NCBI GenBank assembly: GCA_016284885.1
Contig: JAEEPQ010000005.1
Span: 1 to 42,353 of the forward strand
DNA: 42,353 nucleotides
Reading direction: 5' to 3'
Origin: Desulfovibrio sp.
Lineage (GTDB): Bacteria > Desulfobacterota > Desulfovibrionia > Desulfovibrionales > Desulfovibrionaceae
Positions 7,348 to 14,302 of this stretch are shown in pieces. The notes beneath the pieces are model-generated. The model worked only from the letters and a program-made list of their open reading frames with translations. It made no database searches and was not told where the DNA came from. The number at the start of each line of letters is the position of its first letter. The stretch's first letter is position 1. The position numbers and the translations under genes were made by a program.

Positions 7348-8415
7348 ATGGCTGAAACCTTGTTCTGCAAAAACACGGAGACCTTCGCGGAATCCCTGGC
7401 CCGCTGCGGCGTGAAGTACCACTTCGCGTACCCCATCACCCCCGCCACCGACGTCATGAAGCGCATGGCCGTCATCCTGCCCAAGTACGGCGGCAAGATG
7501 ATGCAGATGGAGAGCGAGCTCGCCGTCTCCAGCGCCGTTGCCGGCGCCGCCTGCACCGGCACCCTTGTCGCCACCTCCACGTCGGGCCCCGGCTTTGACC
7601 TTATGCAGGAAGCTATCGGCTTCATGTGCGGCGCGGACCTGCCCTGCATCATCCTCGACTCCATGCGCGTCGGCCCCGGCGACGGCGACATCGTGGGCGC
7701 CCAGTCCGACTATTACATGGCCACCCGTGGAGGCGGCCACGGCGACTACCGCGTCCCGGTGCTCGCCCCCTGCGAAGGCCAGGAAATCGCCGACCTCATG
7801 CCCCACGCCGTGAAGCTCGCCTACACCTACCTCACCCCCGTGCTCTTCGTCATCGACGGCGTCACCGCCCAGACCACCGAGACCACGACCGTGCCGGACT
7901 ACCACGACTACTCCGCCGAGTTCGACGTCTCAGGCTGGCAGTACACGGGCACTGAGTACCATCCCAAGCGTGCCCTCATCACCGGCTCCTACGCCCACGA
8001 GGACGGCTACAAGATGAACGAGCGCCTGCGCGCCAAGTACGAGGTGATCCGCGAGAAGGAGCAGATGTGGAAGGAGGATTCCATCGAGGACGCCGAGATG
8101 ATCGTCGTTGCCTTCGGCATCCACGGTCGCATGTGCCGCGATCTGGTCAAGAAGATGCGTGCCGACGGCAAGAAGGTCGGATGCATCCGCCCCGTCACCC
8201 TGTGGCCTTTCCCGGACAAGGCCTTCGAGAAGCTCCCTGCAAGCTGCAGGCAGATTCTCGTCATTGAAATGAACCACGGCCAGATGGTCGACGACGTCCG
8301 CCTCGCCGTCAATGGACGCCTCCCGGTCCACTTCTTCGGCAAGACCGGCGGCGACACGCCCATGTATACGCTCCGCGAGATGATCGCCGAGACCAGCCGC
8401 CTGATGGGGGAATAA
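7348..8415 (+). CDS. 2-oxoacid:ferredoxin oxidoreductase, alpha subunit
   Basis: A 355-residue subunit of the KorA/VorB/PorA family. With the beta, gamma and delta subunits it converts a 2-oxoacid and CoA to acyl-CoA, CO2 and reduced ferredoxin. Family marks are YPITPATDVMKRM near the N-terminus, the STSGPGFDLMQEAIGF stretch (about residues 75-90) with PCIILDSMRVGPG after it, and a transketolase C-terminal-like domain from about residue 240 (MIVVAFGIHGRMCRDLVKKM). I chose ATG 7348 over GTG 7342 because GAGG at 7339-7342 gives normal spacing. Four separate subunits of these lengths fit the 2-oxoglutarate and branched-chain types better than classical pyruvate:ferredoxin oxidoreductase. Substrate choice is not readable with certainty. 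First gene of a tight operon. Confidence 0.9.
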   Translation: MAETLFCKNTETFAESLARCGVKYHFAYPITPATDVMKRMAVILPKYGGKMMQMESELAVSSAVAGAACTGTLVATSTSGPGFDLMQEAIGFMCGADLPCIILDSMRVGPGDGDIVGAQSDYYMATRGGGHGDYRVPVLAPCEGQEIADLMPHAVKLAYTYLTPVLFVIDGVTAQTTETTTVPDYHDYSAEFDVSGWQYTGTEYHPKRALITGSYAHEDGYKMNERLRAKYEVIREKEQMWKEDSIEDAEMIVVAFGIHGRMCRDLVKKMRADGKKVGCIRPVTLWPFPDKAFEKLPASCRQILVIEMNHGQMVDDVRLAVNGRLPVHFFGKTGGDTPMYTLREMIAETSRLMGE

Positions 8416-8418
8416 GCC

Positions 8419-9165
8419 ATGGCTAGCCTGAAAGAAAGATACGGACAGACGCTCAACCTCGACAAGCTCACCAGCTACTGCCCCGGCTGCGGCCACGGCG
8501 TCGTGACCCGCCTCGTGGCGGAATGCATCGAGGAGCTCGACATTCGCGAACGCGCCATCTCCATCGTGGGCATCGGCTGCGGCGGCTTCTCCCACCACTA
8601 CATGGACATCGACGCCATCGAAGCCACCCACGGCCGCTCCGCCTCCTTCGCGGTCGGCTACAAGCTGGCCCGCCCCGACCGCATCGTCTTCACCTACCAG
8701 GGCGACGGCGACACCAGCGCCATCGGCATCGGCGACACCATGCACGCGGCCAACAAAGGCATGCCCCTCACCTGCATCATGGTCAACAACACCGTCTTTG
8801 GCATGACCGGCGGACAAATGTCTCCGACCACGCTGGAAGGCCAGGTGACCGCCACCACCGTCAACGGCCGCGACTGCTCCTGGCAGGGCTATCCCCTGCT
8901 GGTCCCCGAAATGATGCGAGCCATGCCTGGCGTGAAGTTTCTGGCCCGCGAGACCATAGGCAGCCCCAAGCAGATCCTGCACGCCAAGAAGAGCCTCAAG
9001 AAGGCCTTCGAATGCCAGATCAAGGGCCTCGGCTTCGCCTTCGTCGAAATGATAGTTCCCTGCCCTACGGGCCTCAAGATGCCTCCCCTCAAGGCCTACG
9101 ACTGGCTCCGCGACCGCATGATTCCCTATTTCCAGCCCCAAGTGTTCAAGGACGAGGTGGAGTAA
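8419..9165 (+). CDS. 2-oxoacid:ferredoxin oxidoreductase, beta (TPP) subunit
   Basis: A 248-residue thiamine-diphosphate-binding subunit. It has the YCPGCGHG cluster-side motif at residues 15-22 and the TPP/Mg2+ motif GDGDTSAIG continuing to MVNN (about residues 95-125). The segment TGGQMSPTT follows, typical of KorB and VorA-like beta subunits. It starts three bases after the alpha stop, and the two are almost certainly translated together. In this family the beta subunit carries the active-site cofactor and, through its Cys residues, a proximal [4Fe-4S] cluster. Length is normal for the four-subunit enzymes. Confidence 0.92.
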   Translation: MASLKERYGQTLNLDKLTSYCPGCGHGVVTRLVAECIEELDIRERAISIVGIGCGGFSHHYMDIDAIEATHGRSASFAVGYKLARPDRIVFTYQGDGDTSAIGIGDTMHAANKGMPLTCIMVNNTVFGMTGGQMSPTTLEGQVTATTVNGRDCSWQGYPLLVPEMMRAMPGVKFLARETIGSPKQILHAKKSLKKAFECQIKGLGFAFVEMIVPCPTGLKMPPLKAYDWLRDRMIPYFQPQVFKDEVE

Positions 9166-9168
9166 GCC

Positions 9169-9705
9169 ATGTTATTCAAATGCATGTTTTCCGGTTCCGG
9201 CGGACAGGGTTCCGCCCTTATCGCCAAGATTGTCTGCAAGGGCGCCATGGAGGAAAACCTCCGCGTCGTCATGACCCAGACCTACGGCATCGAGCAGCGC
9301 GGCGGCGACTCGACTGCCTTCGTCATCCTCTCCGACGAGCCCATCGGCTCCCCCATCGTCGAGCAGGACGCCAACGTGGCCGTTGGCCTGAGCCAGACCA
9401 CCTACCAGTCCTGCTTTGAAGGCACCTGCAAGGGCGGCGTGCTCTTCTGCAACTCTTCCCTGGTCGAGAATCCCGGTCAGGAGGACGGCTTCGAGCAGGT
9501 GAAGCTCCCCGTCTCCGACATGGCCGTCGAGCTCGGCAACGTCAAGGGCGCCAACATGGTCATGCTGGGCGCGGTCGTCAAAAAGACCGGCATGCTCAAG
9601 AAAGAGACCGTCGAGCACGTCATCGAAAAGCTGCTGGGCGCCAAGAAGCCCCAGCTTGTCGAACCCAACCTCAAAGCTTTCCGCGCCGGCTACGACGCCG
9701 TGTAG
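9169..9705 (+). CDS. 2-oxoacid:ferredoxin oxidoreductase, gamma subunit
   Basis: A 178-residue subunit that belongs to the pyruvate/ketoisovalerate oxidoreductase catalytic-domain family. Residues 8-15 (SGSGGQGS) are the family's glycine-rich loop. TYGIEQRGGDSTAFVILSDEPIGSP (here spanning about residues 43-67) is also diagnostic. It follows the beta gene by three bases. The gamma subunit completes the CoA-binding and active-site environment. No unusual features. Confidence 0.92.
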   Translation: MLFKCMFSGSGGQGSALIAKIVCKGAMEENLRVVMTQTYGIEQRGGDSTAFVILSDEPIGSPIVEQDANVAVGLSQTTYQSCFEGTCKGGVLFCNSSLVENPGQEDGFEQVKLPVSDMAVELGNVKGANMVMLGAVVKKTGMLKKETVEHVIEKLLGAKKPQLVEPNLKAFRAGYDAV

Positions 9706-9715
9706 GGGGAACACC

Positions 9716-9946
9716 ATGGCAGCCAAGAACAAAGTTCACGTCATTGAATCCCGCCGCTGCAAGTCCTGCGGGGTGTGCGTCGCCGTCTGCCCGAAGAAGG
9801 TGCTGGAAATAGGCAGCGAACTCAACGAGCAGGGCTACAACTACGTCGTCCAGGCCCGTCCCGAAGACTGCATCAAGTGCAACCTCTGCGGCGTCGTCTG
9901 TCCCGACATCGCCCTCGGCGTTGTCGAAGTCCAGGCTTCCGCCTAG
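9716..9946 (+). CDS. 2-oxoacid:ferredoxin oxidoreductase, delta (2x[4Fe-4S]) subunit
   Basis: A 76-residue ferredoxin-like subunit. Two cysteine motifs, CKSCGVCVAVCP (about residues 13-24) and CIKCNLCGVVCP (about 51-62), each bind a [4Fe-4S] cluster and pass electrons from the TPP site to external ferredoxin. I chose ATG 9716 (MAAKNKVHVIE) because GGGGGA lies just upstream and the sequence before it overlaps the gamma gene. In most four-subunit operons this gene comes first. Here it is last, after gamma. Confidence 0.92.
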   Translation: MAAKNKVHVIESRRCKSCGVCVAVCPKKVLEIGSELNEQGYNYVVQARPEDCIKCNLCGVVCPDIALGVVEVQASA

Positions 9947-9975
9947 CCAGGCAAGCCCCACCCAAGGAGAATAGA

Positions 9976-12132
9976 ATGGCCTCAGATCTTGCACCGCTGT
10001 TCCAGCCGAAAAGCGTCGCCCTCATCGGCGCCTCGTCCGACACCAAGAAGTACGGCTACTGGACCGCCAAGAGCCTCTATGAAAACGGCTTCAAGGGCGA
10101 AATCTACCTCGTCAACAAGAAAGGCGAGGAGATCCTTGGCCACAAGAGCTACACCGACATCCTCGCCTGCCCCGGCGAGGTCGATCTCGCCATCATCGCC
10201 ATCGCGCCCAAGTACATCGTGCCCGTCATAGAGCAGTGCGTGCAGAAGGGCGTGAAGGTCGGAATCGTGGTCTCCACCGGCTTCGGCGAGACCGGCGCCG
10301 AGGGCAAGGCCATCGAGCAGAAGATGCTCGAGGTCGCCCGCAAGGGCGGCATGCGCATCATGGGCCCCAACTGCATGGGCATGTATTCCGCCAAGCCCAG
10401 CCTCAACGCTTCCATCATCGACCTCGCCCCTGGCCCCATGAGCCTTATCCTCCAGTCCGGCAACTTCGGCATCGACCTCAACATCGGCGCCAAGAAGCGC
10501 GGCATGGGCTACAGCTGCTGGGCCACCATCGGCAACCAGATGGACATCCGCTTCCAGGACTTCGTCCGCTACGTCAAGGAAGACGAAGCCACCCGCTGCC
10601 TGCTCCTCTACATGGAAGGCCTGCGCGTCGAGAGCGAGGAAGACGGCCGCCAGTTCATCGAGGCCGCCAAGTCCACCTGCACCGAGAAGCCCATCTGCGC
10701 CATCAAGATCGGCAGGAGCGCCGCCGGCGCCAGGGCCGCGGCCTCCCACACCGGCTCCCTGGCCGGCTCCGAGAAGATCTTCGACGCCGCCCTGCGCCAG
10801 GCTGGCGTGGTCCGCGTGGACACGCCGCAGGATCTGCTTGATGCGGCCGAGGCCTTCGCCAAGTGCAAGCCCGCCACCGGAAAGCGCATCGCCGTCCTCA
10901 CCGACGGCGGCGGCCACGGCGTCATGGCGACCGACTTCTGCGAGAAGTACGGCATGGAGGCCCCGGTTCTTTCCGATGCCACCCGCGCAAAGCTGCTGGA
11001 AATCCTTCCCGCCCGTTGCCCCATCAAGAATCCCGTCGACCTCGCCGGCACTCCTGAAGCCGACATGTGGGTCTTCGACCGGTGCCTTGACGTGCTCCTG
11101 AACGACCCCGACATCGACGGCGTCGTCCTCGTCGGCCTTTACGGCGGCTACTGCGACCTCTCCGAGGAGTTCCGCAAGCTCGAGATGGACGTGGCCGTCA
11201 GCATGGCCGACCGCATCGCCAAGTCCAGCAAGCCCGTGGTCATGCACTCCATCTACCAGCCCATGGGCGTGGAGAGCCTGAACTACATCTCCGACCACGG
11301 CGTGCCGGTCTTCGGCTCCGTCGAGGAGGCCGTCCGCACCATGGGCATGCTCGTCGAGTACTCCCGCCTGAAGGATCAGGTCCAGGAGGAGGCGGCGAGC
11401 CAGCCCCCGGCCATGCCCGCCGACCGCAAGGAAAAGGCCCAGGCCATCATCGCCAAGGTCCGCGCCTCCGGTCGCGTCAACTTCGTCGAGACCGAGGCCA
11501 GGGAACTCCTCCGCGCCTACGGCATGCCCATCGCTCCGACCTACCTTGCCACCTCCAGAGAGCAGGCCGCCGAACTCTTCGGCAAGTGCAACGGCAAGGC
11601 CGTCATGAAGATCGTCTCCCCCGACATCCTCCACAAGACGGACGCCGGCGGCGTGGCCCTCAACATCGACTCTTCCGAGAAGGCCATGGCGGCCTACGAC
11701 AAAATCATGGCCAGCTGCACCGCCTACAAGCCCGGTGCCGACATCTTCGGCATTCTGGTTACCGAGCAGCTGCCCGGCGGCGTGGAGTGCATCATCGGCT
11801 CCAGCCACGACTCCACCTTCGGCCCCACCGTCATGTTCGGCCTCGGCGGCATCTTCGTCGAAGTCCTCAAGGACGTGGCCTTCCGCGTGGCGCCTGTCAA
11901 CAAGCCTTCCACGGACCGCATGATCACCGAAATCCGTGGCCTCGGGATGCTCAAGGGGGCGCGAGGCCAGAAGCCCTGCGATCTGGACGCGCTTTCGAAC
12001 GCCGTGAGCGTGGTCTCCTACATGGTGGCCGAACTTGCCGACATTGCCGAAGTGGACATGAACCCAGTCTTCGCCCTTGAGAAGGGCCTCGCTGTCGCCG
12101 ACGCGCGCATCGTGCTCAAGCAGCAGGACTAG
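9976..12132 (+). CDS. Acyl-CoA synthetase, NDP-forming (fused alpha-beta)
   Basis: A 718-residue protein of the ADP-forming acetyl/acyl-CoA synthetase family. It converts acyl-CoA, ADP (or GDP) and phosphate to free acid, CoA and ATP. Domains in order are a CoA-binding Rossmann domain (about 5-130, SVALIGAS), succinyl-CoA-ligase-like domains (about 140-460), and an ATP-grasp domain (about 490-710, with KTDAGGVALN and LGGIFVE). His258 in RAAASHTGSLAGSE is the likely phosphorylated histidine, matching the phospho-His of archaeal acetyl-CoA synthetase alpha subunits. ATG 9976 follows AAGGAGA. Located 29 bases after the ferredoxin subunit, it is well placed to harvest energy from the acyl-CoA made upstream. 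Archaea usually split this enzyme in two. Bacterial versions are often fused, as here. Confidence 0.9.
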   Translation: MASDLAPLFQPKSVALIGASSDTKKYGYWTAKSLYENGFKGEIYLVNKKGEEILGHKSYTDILACPGEVDLAIIAIAPKYIVPVIEQCVQKGVKVGIVVSTGFGETGAEGKAIEQKMLEVARKGGMRIMGPNCMGMYSAKPSLNASIIDLAPGPMSLILQSGNFGIDLNIGAKKRGMGYSCWATIGNQMDIRFQDFVRYVKEDEATRCLLLYMEGLRVESEEDGRQFIEAAKSTCTEKPICAIKIGRSAAGARAAASHTGSLAGSEKIFDAALRQAGVVRVDTPQDLLDAAEAFAKCKPATGKRIAVLTDGGGHGVMATDFCEKYGMEAPVLSDATRAKLLEILPARCPIKNPVDLAGTPEADMWVFDRCLDVLLNDPDIDGVVLVGLYGGYCDLSEEFRKLEMDVAVSMADRIAKSSKPVVMHSIYQPMGVESLNYISDHGVPVFGSVEEAVRTMGMLVEYSRLKDQVQEEAASQPPAMPADRKEKAQAIIAKVRASGRVNFVETEARELLRAYGMPIAPTYLATSREQAAELFGKCNGKAVMKIVSPDILHKTDAGGVALNIDSSEKAMAAYDKIMASCTAYKPGADIFGILVTEQLPGGVECIIGSSHDSTFGPTVMFGLGGIFVEVLKDVAFRVAPVNKPSTDRMITEIRGLGMLKGARGQKPCDLDALSNAVSVVSYMVAELADIAEVDMNPVFALEKGLAVADARIVLKQQD

Positions 12133-12159
12133 GCAGTTCGCCGCACCAGCCTTTTGCCG

Positions 12160-12212
12160 GCGGGGCAGGAGGCTTCGGCAACAGCATCGAACAGACTTTC
12201 TGCCCCGCTTTT
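12160..12212 (+). terminator. Intrinsic terminator after acyl-CoA synthetase
   Basis: A perfect 9-bp GCGGGGCAG/CTGCCCCGC stem (12160-12168 with 12200-12208) around a 31-base loop, followed by TTTT. It probably ends or attenuates transcripts from the oxidoreductase genes before the downstream oxidase gene. Confidence 0.6.
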
Positions 12213-12272
12213 GAAATCAAATTCATTCTATCGAAAAATACATGCCTCCGTCAGGAGAAAAGGGAGAAAACC

Positions 12273-13595
12273 ATGAGAACCGTTAAGCGCTATCCCACTA
12301 CCACCGGCGACAGCTGGCTTGAAATGTCTTCCTACAAGAACTGCCAGTTTCTGGATCCCAAGGAAATCAAGGAAAACTACGACTATGTGATCGTCGGTGG
12401 TGGCTACGGCGGCTACGGTGTGGCCGACAGGCTCGCCGAACTCCATCCTGAAGCCAAGATCGCCATCTTTGAAGCCATCAAAATCGGCAACGGCGACTCC
12501 GGCAAGAATGCGGGCTTCATCATCGACGTGCCCCACAACTTCGGCGACCAGGGCAACACCACGTTCGAAGAGAACGAGATGTACTACCATCTCAACACCA
12601 GCATCATCAACCGCCTCCAGAAGAACATCGAAGACTCCGGCATCGACGTCGACTGGGACCACTGCGGCAAGTACCTCTGCTGCGCCAACGAGAAGAGCTA
12701 CAAGATGATGGAGGAAGAGGCCCGCGATCTCGACAAGATGAAGGTCGAGTACAAGATCTACGAGGGCGAGGAGCTCGCCCGCCGCACGGGCACCCACTAC
12801 TACAAGAAGGCTCTCTACACCCCAGGCACCCTGCTCGTTAACCCTGCCGACGTCCTGCGCGGCCTCTTCACGGTCATGCCCAAGAATGTCGAAGTCTACG
12901 AGAACGTCCCGGTCATGCGCGTCGACGAAGGCTCACAGGCCACCATCTACCTGCTCAACGGCAAGCGCGTCACCGCCAACGTCTGCATCATCACCGCCGG
13001 TCCCTTCATGGAGGAGTTCGGCGTCTGCAAGCGCATCTTCTGCCCCGTGCTTTCCTACGGCGCCTTCACCCGCCAGTTCACCGACCGCGAAATGCACACC
13101 TTCGAAGGCGTGAAGCCCTGGGGCTGCACCTCCGGTCATCCTGCCGGCACCACGGTGCGCCTGACCCGCGACAACCGCATCTTCGTGCGCAACGGCTTCA
13201 CCTACGGCACCTCCCGCACCACCTCCCACCAGCGCATCCGCTGGGCCATCGGCAAGCTGCGCAGGGCTTTCGAAGCCCGCTGGCCCGAGCTCAAGCACGT
13301 CAACTTCGAGTACGTGTACGGCGGAATGATCAACATGACCTTCAACTTTAGGCCCTTCATGATCCGCCATAGCTCGTCCGTGTACTGCTCCGCTTCCGGC
13401 GAGGGCGCGGGCGTCTGCAAGACCGCCCTGTGCGGCCACTACCTCGCCGAATGGATTTCCGGCATCCAGAGCGACGAGCTGCGCTTCCTGCAGAAGATCT
13501 CCACGCCCAAGCACCTGCCTCCGGAACCCTTCACCACCATCGGCGCCACCATCCGCCTCATGTGGGAAGAATTCCGCGCCGGCAACGAAATCTAG
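12273..13595 (+). CDS. DAO-family FAD-dependent oxidoreductase
   Basis: A 440-residue flavoprotein of the D-amino-acid oxidase superfamily, which also holds sarcosine oxidases, glycine oxidases and gamma-glutamylputrescine oxidases. The FAD dinucleotide motif YVIVGGGYGGYGVADRL is at about residues 37-54 and is followed by an acidic residue at the end of the second strand (IFEA). The C-terminal FAD-contact segment is SASGEGAGVCKTALCGHYLAEW (in parts, about residues 373-395). An N-terminal extension of about 35 residues precedes the Rossmann fold, as in PuuB-type enzymes. It should oxidise a C-N bond of an amino acid or N-alkyl amino acid to an imine. The start follows AGGAGAAAAGGGAGA. RidA and a transporter lie directly downstream. 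Substrate and electron acceptor are not readable. Confidence 0.85.
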   Translation: MRTVKRYPTTTGDSWLEMSSYKNCQFLDPKEIKENYDYVIVGGGYGGYGVADRLAELHPEAKIAIFEAIKIGNGDSGKNAGFIIDVPHNFGDQGNTTFEENEMYYHLNTSIINRLQKNIEDSGIDVDWDHCGKYLCCANEKSYKMMEEEARDLDKMKVEYKIYEGEELARRTGTHYYKKALYTPGTLLVNPADVLRGLFTVMPKNVEVYENVPVMRVDEGSQATIYLLNGKRVTANVCIITAGPFMEEFGVCKRIFCPVLSYGAFTRQFTDREMHTFEGVKPWGCTSGHPAGTTVRLTRDNRIFVRNGFTYGTSRTTSHQRIRWAIGKLRRAFEARWPELKHVNFEYVYGGMINMTFNFRPFMIRHSSSVYCSASGEGAGVCKTALCGHYLAEWISGIQSDELRFLQKISTPKHLPPEPFTTIGATIRLMWEEFRAGNEI

Positions 13596-13710
13596 CCTCA
13601 ACCTCCGAAGCTTGGTTCCCCATGGCAGGAGGGCGCATGTTCCCACGCAGCGCCCTCCCGCCCAGGAAGCAGTCATGACAGCGGCGGGCCAGCCCGTCCA
13701 AGGAGCAATC

Positions 13711-14088
13711 ATGAAATTCTATGCACCCAAGTCCGCCACAACCGTTGGCCCCTATTCCCACTGCGTGCAGTGTGGCGACACGTACTACCTGTGCGGACAG
13801 GTTCCCTTCCACCCTGTCAGCGGCGAAGTGGTCGGCGACAACATCGAAGCCCAGGCCAAGCAGACGCTGGCCAACCTCATGGAAGAGCTTGAGGCCGCAG
13901 GCCTTTCGGTCACCGACATTGCCAAAACCACGGTCTTCCTGAAAGACATGAACGACTTCGACGGCTTCAACAAGGTCTACGCGGCCTTCATGGGCGAACA
14001 TCGCCCTGCGCGCGTCTGCGTCGGCGTAAGCGAAATCGCCCACGGCTGCCTGCTCGAGATGGACGCCGTCTGCTGGAAGAAAAGCTAG
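13711..14088 (+). CDS. RidA-family enamine/imine deaminase
   Basis: A 125-residue protein of the RidA/YjgF/UK114 family, which hydrolyses reactive enamine and imine intermediates to 2-oxoacids and ammonia. Diagnostic parts are VGPYSHCVQCGDTYYLCGQ (about 11-29) and HRPARVCVGV, which contains the Arg that binds the substrate carboxylate. LEMDAVCW near the C-terminus carries the expected acidic residue. I chose ATG 13711 because AAGGAG precedes it and homology begins there. Downstream of an amine-oxidising flavoenzyme its role is clear by inference: it releases the 2-oxoacid used by the oxidoreductase and prevents imine damage. Confidence 0.9.
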   Translation: MKFYAPKSATTVGPYSHCVQCGDTYYLCGQVPFHPVSGEVVGDNIEAQAKQTLANLMEELEAAGLSVTDIAKTTVFLKDMNDFDGFNKVYAAFMGEHRPARVCVGVSEIAHGCLLEMDAVCWKKS

Positions 14089-14109
14089 CCTTTCCCTGAA
14101 CTCCTGACT

Positions 14110-14211
14110 CCCCAGTCCGGAATGCCCCTTTCCGGACTGGGGCGCCAGGCACAGACGCTCTGGGCCTTGGCGAGAACCCGCCAAACCGTTCCCGCCAAAG
14201 CCCAAGGCGCC
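14110..14211 (+). promoter_or_regulatory. Structured leader between ridA and the transporter gene
   Basis: A perfect 12-bp hairpin (14110-14121 with 14131-14142) has no T-tract. It is followed by an 11-bp stem with one mismatch (14162-14172 with 14193-14203) enclosed by GGCGCC repeats (14141-14146 and 14206-14211). It could protect or process the messenger, or regulate the transporter. Confidence 0.45.
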
Positions 14212-14302
14212 TGCTGGAAGGACTCCAGCACGCCAAGCCGATCCCTCCATGCCCCCTCTGGGAGCCCCCACACACCATTCAACTGCATCCAAGGGGAAGG
14301 CC

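Noticed and set aside
9982-11808. Minus-strand open frame of 608 codons across the acyl-CoA synthetase gene
   Set aside because: Antisense shadow with low-complexity translation. The plus strand has a clear family match.
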